Shown piece after piece: positions 1-7,653 of a DNA stretch of 64,000 bases (its first letter is position 1; each line of letters opens with the position of its first letter). Where the stretch lies: assembly GCF_003182095.1 (NCBI RefSeq), contig NZ_QGTJ01000009.1:85436-149435 (forward strand). The letters run 5' to 3'. A program made the position numbers and the translations under genes. This DNA is from Plasticicumulans acidivorans (GTDB lineage: Bacteria; Pseudomonadota; Gammaproteobacteria; Competibacterales; Competibacteraceae). The notes beneath the pieces are model-generated. The model made no database searches, was not told the origin of the DNA, and worked only from the letters and a program-made list of their open reading frames with translations.

Positions 1-1192
1 GAATCACGGCTTCGCCGCTGCGGTCGAGGGTGACGATGGCACCGGCCACGGCGCGCACATCCGGGGCGTAGCCCTGCAAGGCTTCCTCCACGGCTTGCAG
101 TTCCCCGGCGACCTGTTCGCGGCGCGGTTCCAGCGCCTCGGTCTTGTCCTCGTCCTCGGCGTCGTAGGCGTCTTCCAGTTCGGCGTCGATCTTGTCGAGG
201 CGGGTTCGCAGCGAGGCGATGCGGCGGGCTTCGCGGGCGTTCGGTTCGCGGCGCTGGCGCGGCGCGTTCTGGAACGCCTGCCGCTCGGCATAGCTCATGT
301 GCGGTACGGCTTCCACCCACGCCCAACCCTCGGCGCGCACGTCCCCGGCCAGTGCATCCAGCTTGCCACGCACCAGCGATTCCAGCAGCGCGGCGTCGGT
401 CAGGTAGGTTCCGGCATCGCCTTCCGCGAACAGGTCGCGGCGGATACCGCCGCCCGCCGCCGTGTAGGCATCCAGCCCGGCGAAGCGCACCAGCGGATGC
501 GTGACGTCGATTTCGCGTTCGGTCAGGCGTTCGCGCAGCGCGGACGCTCCACGCTGCCATTCGGGCGCACCGTAGAACGCGCTTTCCTGCGCGGCGTGGT
601 CGTCGGTGATGGTCAGGGCCATCAACTGTTCCAGCGTGACGGCTCCGTCCCGGTAGTCGGCCAGCAGGCGCGGCGAGACGCTGGCGAGTTTGAGACGGCG
701 CTGCACCACCAGCGGGGTCACGCCGAAGTCGGCGGCAATGTCTTCGATGGGGCGGCCTTCCTTGACCAGCGCGGCGAACGCCTCGAATTGGTCGGCCGGG
801 TGCATCTGCTCGCGCAGCAGGTTTTCCGCGAGGCTGACGGTACGGGCCGAAGCGTCGGGCACCAGCAGGCACGCCACTTCGTAGTCGGCAGGGATGCGCT
901 TCTTCTTCGCCAGCAGCTTCAAGGCGGTCAGGCGGCGGTCGCCGGCCACCACTTCGTAATGCTCGCCATCAGCGGCAAGGATGACGACGAGGTTTTGCAG
1001 CGGGCCGACGCGGGCAATGCTCGCGGCCAGTTCGGGGATGGACATGCGCGAGGTCGTCCGCGCGTTGCGCTTGGAGCGGCGCGGCAGCAACTGCGAGAGC
1101 GGAACCAAAATCAGGTTCTTGCTCGGGTCGGCCACTTCCAGCGGCGCGGCGGTTTCGATGGCGATGGTTTCGGTTTTCAGGACGGCGTTCAT
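1..1192 (-). CDS. ParB/Spo0J-family partition-like protein, 3' end off the window
   Basis: Open on the minus strand from ATG at 1192 to the window edge (397 codons seen, no stop). It begins MNAVLKTETIAIE. Residues about 28-130 form a ParB nuclease-like/CTPase N-domain: SQLLPRRSKRN, a GDRR motif at 84-87 (GERR in chromosomal ParB) and ENLLREQMHP at 123-132. A helix-turn-helix follows at about 149-170 (IEDIAADFGVTPLVVQRRLK). The visible C-terminal part is charged and coiled-coil-like. Long ParB-like proteins of this type occur on integrative elements and plasmids, where they bind DNA and may act in maintenance or regulation. The next gene upstream on the same strand is the DUF932 gene. The family call is firm; the biological role is inferred. 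Confidence 0.88.
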   Translation of the reverse strand, partial: MNAVLKTETIAIETAAPLEVADPSKNLILVPLSQLLPRRSKRNARTTSRMSIPELAASIARVGPLQNLVVILAADGEHYEVVAGDRRLTALKLLAKKKRIPADYEVACLLVPDASARTVSLAENLLREQMHPADQFEAFAALVKEGRPIEDIAADFGVTPLVVQRRLKLASVSPRLLADYRDGAVTLEQLMALTITDDHAAQESAFYGAPEWQRGASALRERLTEREIDVTHPLVRFAGLDAYTAAGGGIRRDLFAEGDAGTYLTDAALLESLVRGKLDALAGDVRAEGWAWVEAVPHMSYAERQAFQNAPRQRREPNAREARRIASLRTRLDKIDAELEDAYDAEDEDKTEALEPRREQVAGELQAVEEALQGYAPDVRAVAGAIVTLDRSGEAVI

Positions 1193-1271
1193 GGTGATGA
1201 CTCCTTGCGGTTAGGGATGCAGCAGCGAGAGAAGCGGCAAGGGCTGCTGCCTGCCCCTGCCGCGTGGGGAT

Positions 1272-2099
1272 TCAGGCTTTCAACTGGCGCATGCCATCGG
1301 CCAGTAGCCAAAGCGCACGGTTGAGGCGGATGTTCTGGTCGATGCCCTGCACCGGGCGGGTTTGTTGGCGGCGTCCGTTGGCGCTGCGCCCGCGCAGGCC
1401 GCCTTGGGTCAGGTTCTCTTGCGTGCGGTTGAACACGCTCCACAAGTCCGGGCGGCGGTCATCGAAGCGGCGCGGCATCAGGATTTGCGATTCCGTGATG
1501 GGCGCGGGCTTGTCGGGGTCGTCGTACTTGAGGGCCAGCGCGGCGCGGGCGAACACTTCGGATTCGCCATCGTTCAAGGTGATGGCGCGCATGGAATCGC
1601 GGGATTCCTGCACGCGGTCGAAGCCTCTCAACACTTCGTAAGCGCCTTCGATGACGGAACCGGCCACGTCGCCTTTGTGGGGCACGCGCACATCGGCCAC
1701 GGTGTCGCCGCAGACAAGGCCATTGCTGCACACGAACCGGAACATGCCCGCGAGCATTTGGTAAGAACTGGTGCCGTCGTGCGAATTGAGAAGCACGATT
1801 TCATTTGCTTCCGCGCCGTTGATCTGGCTGGCGTGGCGCAGGCGCAGCATGTGTTTGGTGTAGTCGCGGCGGTCGTCGTGGCGCACGCGGGTCTGTGCTG
1901 CCATGAAGGGTTCAAACCCTTCCTTGCGCAGTTCCGCCAGCACGGCGGCGGTCGGGATATAGGCGTACCGCTCGGAACGGCTTTCGTGCGGGGCGTCCGC
2001 GAAGATGGACGGGGCCACGCGGCGGATTTGGTCATCGGACAGCGGGTAATCGCTGCGCAGCGAGGGGGAGCGGGAAGCGAATCGGGATGCGAGTCGCAT
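1272..2099 (-). CDS. DUF932 domain protein of integrative elements/plasmids
   Basis: 275 codons starting MRLASRFASRSPSLRSDYPLSD. The start at 2099 is chosen because AGGAG lies 7-8 bases upstream; a longer reading to 2141 has no such site. The body (FEPFMAAQTRVRHDDRRDYTK followed by SHDGTSSYQMLAGMFRFVCSNGL) matches the DUF932 family, common on mobile elements close to ParB-like genes. Its biochemical role is not known; some relatives are called LGT-type or phage/plasmid-like proteins without a demonstrated activity. It lies 79 bp upstream of the ParB-like gene on the same strand and could share its transcript. A long untranslated leader (2100-2537) precedes it, holding one copy of an element that recurs upstream of the next gene. 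Confidence 0.85.
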   Translation of the reverse strand: MRLASRFASRSPSLRSDYPLSDDQIRRVAPSIFADAPHESRSERYAYIPTAAVLAELRKEGFEPFMAAQTRVRHDDRRDYTKHMLRLRHASQINGAEANEIVLLNSHDGTSSYQMLAGMFRFVCSNGLVCGDTVADVRVPHKGDVAGSVIEGAYEVLRGFDRVQESRDSMRAITLNDGESEVFARAALALKYDDPDKPAPITESQILMPRRFDDRRPDLWSVFNRTQENLTQGGLRGRSANGRRQQTRPVQGIDQNIRLNRALWLLADGMRQLKA

Positions 2100-2337
2100 T
2101 GCATTTCTCCTGACTAAAAGGGTTTGCTGTTCAAACCGCACACCGGATTCCTAGATTCGGAAGCCCAGCCTTTCGGCTGTTCGGTGCGGTCGGCACGAGG
2201 AACCCGGTTGGCCTCGTTGCCACCGTCTTTCCTGAGTTCATCGCCCGCGGCCAAAGGAGCGCGCGGACGGGGGCCGTCAAGGAGGCAAGCGCAGGGTTGG
2301 TGCGGCCCGCAGGCGCAGCCGAGGACACGGCCCTGCG

Positions 2338-2537
2338 CGCCTTGACGGCACACGGGAGCGGGCTACGGTCGCGGGTAAGGTGATGAAGTCAGGGGAGACG
2401 GTTGGATAAGGCAACGGCCGCCCTTGTGTGCTGAACCGCACGCAAGCGAAGCGCGCAGGCCCGAAGCTGGAAGCCGGGCCGTAGGCGTCAGCCGAGCGGA
2501 GCGAGGGAACGATGGAAGCCCGTCAGGGGCGAGACGC
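2338..2537. repeat. Leader repeat copy A, upstream of the DUF932 gene
   Basis: This non-coding stretch shares an ordered series of blocks with 3367-3536: TTGACGGC near its start, then GCAAGCG-AG-GCGCAGGCCCG, then GGCGTCAGC, then CCCGTCAGGG. The copies are diverged but keep block order and similar spacing. Both lie a few hundred bases upstream of a minus-strand gene of the element. A structured leader, an old duplicated promoter region or an unrecognised short mobile repeat are all possible. The rest of 2100-2863 holds no convincing gene; it is GC-rich with many short repeated words. Confidence 0.6.
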
Positions 2538-2810
2538 CGCAGGCGGCTCGATGCGAAGCACGACAGCGCGACCGGCCATGTTTCTTGGCCGGGGACGCCT
2601 ATGCAGTCGTGGAGATGCAGCGTGGATCTTCTGTGGTGGACAAGCAGCCTTTGCGGCATCGGTATTGCCGCGCCGGCGCAGCCGGGGCGGCGGTGTTGCA
2701 GGGGCGCCAAGCGAAGCGCGGCGCGGATGTGCCGAAGGCACTTCCCCCGGAGTGCAAGCGTCAGCGCGCAGCGCCGCAGGCGCGAAGTCATCGGCACCAG
2801 GGCGCAGCAG

Positions 2811-2845
2811 AAAAAAAGGTGCGCCGCCCCGCAGGGCAGCGCACC
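2811..2845 (-). terminator. Rho-independent terminator after the small Cys-containing gene
   Basis: Read on the minus strand, GGTGCGC pairs with GCGCACC across an inner GCCC/GGGGC stem, and the hairpin is followed directly by seven T. It begins 18 bases after the stop codon at 2864, so it fits termination of the 2864-3250 gene. That would make the gene a single-gene transcript, separate from DUF932. Confidence 0.85.
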
Positions 2846-2863
2846 GGATGGCGCCAGGCGCGA

Positions 2864-3250
2864 TCAGTTCGCCGTCATCGTCTGCAACTGCTCGATCACG
2901 CCGGGTTCGACGAAGACGCACGGCTGGTCGGCCGCGATCGGCACGTTGAACACCTGTGCGAAGGCTTCGCGCTTGAGGTGCGCCAGGCGGCCCGTCCGGT
3001 ACGCCTGTTCGGGCTTCACGCGGCCACCGCCCGCCGGCGAGCCGCTGCGCTGCGGGTCGCACTCGACCAGCGCGACAAAGCCGTCGTCGGACAGCTTCTG
3101 ATGCTCGGGGCACAAGCCCCAGCCGGTTGCCGTGTGACGCTCCATGCTCGCGCGCAGGCGGCGATCCAGCAGGATGGCGCCGGTGTCGAAGCGAGTACCG
3201 CAGACAAGGCAAACGTGTTGTTCAAGCGAAACGTGCGATTTGTCGTTCAT
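2864..3250 (-). CDS. Conserved small Cys-containing integrative-element protein
   Basis: 128 codons beginning MNDKSHVSLEQHVCLVCGTRF. The start at 3250 has GGAG six bases upstream. A CLVC pair at residues 14-17 and a later CPEH motif suggest a metal site, but no full zinc-finger pattern is obvious. The sequence type recurs in ICEclc/PAGI-like elements, where it is often labelled ATPase; I see no Walker motifs, so that label is not supported. The gene has its own terminator at 2811-2845 and its own long leader with repeat copy B. Function unknown. Confidence 0.75.
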   Translation of the reverse strand: MNDKSHVSLEQHVCLVCGTRFDTGAILLDRRLRASMERHTATGWGLCPEHQKLSDDGFVALVECDPQRSGSPAGGGRVKPEQAYRTGRLAHLKREAFAQVFNVPIAADQPCVFVEPGVIEQLQTMTAN

Positions 3251-3366
3251 AACGATCTCCGGTTGCACGGGCGGAATTGCCCGGAACCGTCGCCAGCACG
3301 GCGCAGCGCAAGCAGTCAGGGGTCGCAGACGGCCGCCAGGACGCAAGCGCGCAAGGCGCGTGCAGC

Positions 3367-3536
3367 CCTTTGACGGCGAGAACGCCGTGATACGGTGGAG
3401 GGACACAGCAAGACCGCCCCCACCTTGTCTGTCAGCCAACAAGCAAGCGGAGTGCGCAGGCCCGTATGAAGTCGGGCGGAAGGCGTCAGCGATATGGAAG
3501 GCTGGCGAACGCCAGTCCCGTCAGGGATGAGCGAAC
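3367..3536. repeat. Leader repeat copy B, upstream of the small Cys-containing gene
   Basis: This is the counterpart of 2338-2537, with the same block order: TTGACGGC, GCAAGCG-AG-GCGCAGGCCCG, GGCGTCAGC, CCCGTCAGGG. It lies within the 456-bp gap between the minus-strand gene starting at 3250 and the plus-strand cargo gene starting at 3707. The remainder of the gap becomes more A+T-rich towards 3600-3706, where the cargo promoter should lie. I see no clear promoter boxes. Confidence 0.6.
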
Positions 3537-3706
3537 AGCGAACCTGAAGCAGCGCGATCCGCGAAGCGGAGACGCTCAGGGTTGTTCTGCTTGCTATCCA
3601 TTTCCGAATAAACTGCTTGTACGCTGCCAGAAGCAGGCTATTTGACTCATCGCACCAGGCTGTAAATCACATTGCCATAGTGAACAGGGGCTTACTCGTA
3701 CATCTT

Positions 3707-4810
3707 ATGTCGCCATCCCTCGATTCAGCCATCAGAGCGTCCGCCAATCGGATCAGCCATTACATTGAGGTGCATCGAGGCCATCGCCAGGTGCCTCTCT
3801 ACGACCACATTAGGAAGCGACGTAGCGAAAGGGCCGCCCGTGCGCGTCCACTCAAACTGATTTATCTCGACACGAACGCATGGAAGTGTGTGTCGGACTT
3901 CCGGCGAAATAAGGAAAATCTTACGCCCGCAATGAAGACGTTTGGGGTAAGCATCGAACGGGCTGTTCAGACGGGGCGATTCGCATTTCCCATCGGTGTT
4001 CCGACATACTTCGAGTTGGACTCGATGACTGACCCGGCGACACGAGAAACGCTTACTCGACTGGTTGATGAGCTATCTCAAGGGTTCTGCATCCCCCCCT
4101 TTCCCGATCGTGTCGGCTCTGAGTTGCGCAAGCTGCGGATGGGCAAGCTGGATGAGCCAGAAGAACTAGAAGATTTTTTATGCAGCCCCATCGAACTAAT
4201 GGGAATACCGACGATTTCTACGCTCGGATTTCTCGAATCGCACGTAGATAAAGAGACTTTCAACAAGGCTTTTTTTGATGCTTTGTCAGAGCTGCCATTT
4301 TCCTTTCAGTTGGAAGTTGCCGGAACGTACCCTGGGGCAAAGTGGGATAACTCGCGTGGCATTGCCGATCTGAACGGTGGAAAGGCGGCGCACCAGTCGG
4401 AAATGGTGAATCTCAATACGGGCATATTCGTTGAGCTGAAGGGCTGTATAGAAGCGTGGTTCAGAGAGGAAGTGATAACTATTTCTCAACAAGAAGTTGG
4501 GCTATATGCGCTTCAGGCGCAATACCACTGGCATGAGACCCCAGCCTCACGGGCACTGCCAACACTGAGAGTATTGAGTTCACTTTATGGGTTGATGCGA
4601 TTCGATCCGCAGCGCCGATACCAGAACGGAGATCCAAGCGACTTCATGGTGGCGGCATCTGCACTTCCCGTAGCGGATGCTCTTTTCACGGACAGAAAAC
4701 TTGCGAATCTTTTATCCGACAAACGAATCGGACTGGACAGATTTTCGGACTGCACGGTAGTCAGTGGGTTCGAGAGTATGGCGATGTATCTCGAAGAACA
4801 ACTGCGGTGA
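3707..4810 (+). CDS. PIN-like nuclease domain protein, probable defence or toxin effector
   Basis: 367 codons from ATG 3707. Upstream in-frame GTG (3680) and TTG (3617) codons also exist, and no strong ribosome site decides between them. Candidate metal-binding acids follow the PIN pattern: LIYLDTNAW (Asp55), PTYFELD (Glu103), then GDPSDF (Asp309/312), VADALFTDRKL (Asp324/329). The roughly 200-residue insert between the two halves is far longer than in a stand-alone VapC toxin, and there is no small antitoxin gene in front. Base composition is visibly more A+T-rich than the flanking element genes. The metallopeptidase gene follows 39 bp later on the same strand. PIN enzymes are Mg-dependent RNases; the target here is unknown. 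A catalytically active PIN fold is inferred from the motifs only. Confidence 0.65.
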   Translation: MSPSLDSAIRASANRISHYIEVHRGHRQVPLYDHIRKRRSERAARARPLKLIYLDTNAWKCVSDFRRNKENLTPAMKTFGVSIERAVQTGRFAFPIGVPTYFELDSMTDPATRETLTRLVDELSQGFCIPPFPDRVGSELRKLRMGKLDEPEELEDFLCSPIELMGIPTISTLGFLESHVDKETFNKAFFDALSELPFSFQLEVAGTYPGAKWDNSRGIADLNGGKAAHQSEMVNLNTGIFVELKGCIEAWFREEVITISQQEVGLYALQAQYHWHETPASRALPTLRVLSSLYGLMRFDPQRRYQNGDPSDFMVAASALPVADALFTDRKLANLLSDKRIGLDRFSDCTVVSGFESMAMYLEEQLR

Positions 4811-4849
4811 GAAAAGTGCCGCGCTTATGCGCTGCATGGGGATATAGAG

Positions 4850-5797
4850 ATGAATTCAAACACGCCTCCGCGCGAGGATGAACAGGTAAAAACCGCAGTT
4901 CGGAACGTCCTGCTAGGTTCGGCCCCAGAACGTGAAAGCGAGTTGGCCTCCTTGTGGAGCTTGCTTGAGCCTCGTTTTCAACTGACTGCCGACACGCACA
5001 ACGGCGAGCGATTGGTCATGGAAGCGGGGATGTATCGCTTCGTCCGCTTTAACCATCGCGTAGTGCGTGCATTCTGGATCGCGGGCTTTGCAGCTTGGGA
5101 AGCGTATCGCGTTGTAGCGGAAACACCCGAACTAGATCCACTAGACCTCAAGCGCCTAGTGGAGTTGATTGATGCGTTTGAGCGCGTCTTGGAGAGCGAT
5201 ACCCCGGAGCTGGAAGCACTTCCCAAAGATGTTCCCGAGCCGGGCCACTACGACGACAACCCACAACTTCGCGCACCGGAGGAGCTTGCAACGCTGGGTG
5301 TTGGTTGGGCGCTTCTGCACGAGGTTCGGCATCTGAAGCATCAGCAGGATGGTGATTCGGCCGACCCCGATGAGGCAGACCCTACCCAGCGCAGGAGCGA
5401 GGAACTGTCATGCGACGCCTTCGCGACGAAATTCCTGCTTGACCAGCTTGTTCCTTATGCCCAACGGGAAAATGTAAGCCCGAACCTTGTTCGCAGAAAG
5501 AGAGAACTCGGAATCTATTTCGCGCTATTTGCAATGACCTTGATGGCACGCGATAAGTGGGGTGCGTCCCAAAGCCATCCGTCCATTCAGGCCAGAATCG
5601 ACGCAGTTCGTGCCTTGATGGGAAGCCAACGCGATGAAGTGGCCGAGGCAATCGCAAGTGTGGCATTTGCGACGCTTCATACGCTGATGCCCGGTTCTCC
5701 GGGCATTGTTCCTGCCCCAGACGATGCAGGCCCCTCCCACCCAGAAGAAAGACTTTGCGGGCGAACCAATCCTCAAGGAAATGCCGTGTGTTCTTGA
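4850..5797 (+). CDS. HExxH metallopeptidase, resembling the Lit/U49 phage-exclusion family
   Basis: 315 codons. LLHEVRHLKH at about 155-164 is an HExxH zinc motif (His157, Glu158, His161), and EELSCDAFATKFLL at about 184-197 offers a third zinc ligand (Glu184/185 or Asp189). The protein has no signal peptide or membrane segment, so it should act in the cytoplasm. Length and the central position of HExxH resemble Lit (peptidase U49), which cleaves EF-Tu during T4 infection; the resemblance is by motif and layout, not alignment. The start ATG 4850 follows a purine-rich stretch. It lies between a PIN-like gene and a restriction-nuclease-like gene, and its end overlaps the start of the latter. 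The predicted activity is proteolysis; the substrate is unknown. A generic M48-like peptidase is the alternative. Confidence 0.65.
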   Translation: MNSNTPPREDEQVKTAVRNVLLGSAPERESELASLWSLLEPRFQLTADTHNGERLVMEAGMYRFVRFNHRVVRAFWIAGFAAWEAYRVVAETPELDPLDLKRLVELIDAFERVLESDTPELEALPKDVPEPGHYDDNPQLRAPEELATLGVGWALLHEVRHLKHQQDGDSADPDEADPTQRRSEELSCDAFATKFLLDQLVPYAQRENVSPNLVRRKRELGIYFALFAMTLMARDKWGASQSHPSIQARIDAVRALMGSQRDEVAEAIASVAFATLHTLMPGSPGIVPAPDDAGPSHPEERLCGRTNPQGNAVCS

Positions 5798-6617
5798 ATG
5801 GCTCAAGGGAAAAGGGCTTAACGCACTAAACTCACGGTACTCAAGATACGAGAAAGACATAGATCAATTTTTCTCGTGTGACGATCCCACTTCCGCTGAC
5901 GGCCGGGCCAAGTTTGACAAGCTGACCAACTCGTATATCGAGTGCTTGAGCATTGTTCTAATTCACCGGGCATTTCGAGACGAAGCGAGTCAAGGCTTTG
6001 TCGATAGACTAAGCAAGGTGACAGACGGGCAAGATCATCCTGATGCCAGTTCGGCAGGATCATCAAGAGACTTTTTGTTCGAGCTACTGATTGCAGCAAG
6101 AATGTCGCTGTCCGGCTACAAGATCGACTTCAACAAAGTCACGGATGTTGTCGCCGAAGACGATGAATTCCTTGTTTTCGGCGAGTGCAAGCGACTGTCT
6201 TCCGAGAAGAAGTTTGAGGAAAACTTCAAGAAAGCAGGCAAGCAAATTATCGCCCAAGCCGCAGGGATGTCCCAAAGGGTCTATGGCTTGGTCTTCTTGG
6301 ATGTGTCCAGTTGTCTTGACGGGATTCCAAAGATGGAGCTTCCCAATGTCGAAGCAGCTCAGCGGGCAATTCACGAAAGCCTTGAGGCATTCGTGGCGAG
6401 AAACGCATCAAAAATAGAGCAGTTGGCCGAACGATTTTCTGAGTCTTCGCTTGGAGTCTGCCTAATTGGGCAGGCTCCGATTTGGACACGAGACGGCACC
6501 CTCTACATCGCGGCCAGGACAAGGGTAGTCGCATCACAGAGTTTGTCGGATGAGGATTTCAACTCCCTCAACAAAATATTGGGCAGATTTTCAAGTTCTA
6601 TGCTTTCCCTTGTTTGA
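5724..6617 (+). CDS. PD-(D/E)XK-type nuclease domain protein
   Basis: 297 codons from ATG 5724; TTG 5706 and ATG 5781 are alternative starts and none has a clear ribosome site. Any of them overlaps the end of the peptidase gene, which suggests coupled translation. DFLFELLIAAR (Glu120), then TDVVAEDDEFLVFGECKRL (Asp141, Glu154, Lys156) has the order and spacing of a PD-(D/E)XK active site as in restriction endonucleases. The rest is not recognised, and no helicase, methylase or DNA-recognition domain is visible. With the PIN-like and peptidase genes it forms a same-strand cassette. Its stop lies inside the last codons of the convergent DUF1016 gene (20-bp tail-to-tail overlap). Nuclease activity is inferred from the motif. 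Confidence 0.6.
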   Translation: MQAPPTQKKDFAGEPILKEMPCVLEWLKGKGLNALNSRYSRYEKDIDQFFSCDDPTSADGRAKFDKLTNSYIECLSIVLIHRAFRDEASQGFVDRLSKVTDGQDHPDASSAGSSRDFLFELLIAARMSLSGYKIDFNKVTDVVAEDDEFLVFGECKRLSSEKKFEENFKKAGKQIIAQAAGMSQRVYGLVFLDVSSCLDGIPKMELPNVEAAQRAIHESLEAFVARNASKIEQLAERFSESSLGVCLIGQAPIWTRDGTLYIAARTRVVASQSLSDEDFNSLNKILGRFSSSMLSLV

Positions 6618-7653
6618 TCTGCGATTCCGCTCGACGTGCCGCCTGTTGCAACCGTTCCCCCAACACTGCACGCGGCGGCAGACTGGTCAGGTATTCGGCA
6701 ACGTGGATGCCCGACTTGTCCAGTTCCAACAACTCGATCTGCTCGCGCTTCTTGCCGGTGCAAAGGATGATCCCCAGCGGTGAGGCTTCCTCCGGCTCCC
6801 GCTCGTGCTTGTCGAGCCAGCGCAAGTAAAGCTCCATCTGCCCCTTGTAGGCTGCCTTGAACTCGCCGATCTTCAATTCGACGGCCACCAGCCGGCGCAG
6901 CTTGCGGTTGTAGAACAGCAAGTCAAGGTGGAAATCCTCGTCGTCGATCGGGATGCGCTTCTGCCGGGCGACGAATGAGAAGCCCGCGCCCAGCTCCAGC
7001 AGGAAGGACTCCATTTCGCGGATGATCGCCGCTTCCAAGTCGCCTTCCTGCCAGGTGTCCCGCAGGCCCAGGAAGTCGAGGATGTACGGGTCGCGCATGA
7101 CCAGGGCCGGCGACATGCGCTGCGCATCGCGCAGGGTCGCCAGTTCCTGCGCGATGGTTTCTTCCGGCTTTTGGGACAGCGCCGTGCGCTCGTACAGCAT
7201 CGAGTCGATGCGCTCGCGCAACGTCCGCGCGCTCCAGCGTTGGGTGCTGGCCATCTGTGCGTAGTAGTCCCGCTGGAGCGGGTCTTTCAGCGGCATCAGG
7301 GCGATGAAGTGCGTCCAGCTCAATTCTCGTATCAGTGATACGAGAATTGGCTCGTCGGGGAAGGTGGCGGCGAACTGCACCATCCGGCGCAGGTTCTGCT
7401 CGGCAAAGCTGCCGCCGTACTCCTTCACCAACTGCGCCGCCAGGTTCGGCAGGACTTCCTTGCCATAGGCCCCCCTGCGCCCGTCCAAGACCTGCGAACG
7501 GATGCGCTGGCCGATGCGCCAATAGAGCATCGTCAGCTCGCTATTCACCGTCGAGGCGGCGCGCTTGCGCGCCGCCTCGATCAATGCCCGAATGTCGCCC
7601 AGCAGCGCCGAAGGCGCTGCGGGCGAAGGAACGGATGCCTTGCGCCTGTTCAT
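6598..7653 (-). CDS. DUF1016/YhcG-family PD-(D/E)XK nuclease
   Basis: 351 codons from MNRRKASVPS. The N-terminal DUF1016 helical domain includes the typical YWRIGQRI, YGKEVL and GGSFAEQNLRRMVQFA. The C-terminal nuclease domain carries HLDLLFYNRKLRRLVAVELKIG, the D...E-x-K signature of this superfamily, near residues 250-275. The ATG at 7653 overlaps the integrase stop (ATGA), so the two are translationally coupled. YhcG-like proteins are frequent cargo of integrative elements and defence islands, and some are linked to Holliday-junction or anti-phage functions; the job here is not shown. Base composition is GC-rich like the integrase and unlike the convergent cargo genes. Confidence 0.88.
   Translation of the reverse strand: MNRRKASVPSPAAPSALLGDIRALIEAARKRAASTVNSELTMLYWRIGQRIRSQVLDGRRGAYGKEVLPNLAAQLVKEYGGSFAEQNLRRMVQFAATFPDEPILVSLIRELSWTHFIALMPLKDPLQRDYYAQMASTQRWSARTLRERIDSMLYERTALSQKPEETIAQELATLRDAQRMSPALVMRDPYILDFLGLRDTWQEGDLEAAIIREMESFLLELGAGFSFVARQKRIPIDDEDFHLDLLFYNRKLRRLVAVELKIGEFKAAYKGQMELYLRWLDKHEREPEEASPLGIILCTGKKREQIELLELDKSGIHVAEYLTSLPPRAVLGERLQQAARRAESQIKQGKA

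Noticed and set aside
2424-3530. Several plus-strand frames in the element's leader regions
   Set aside because: They cross the terminator, repeats and the antisense of the small Cys-containing gene, and have no family resemblance.
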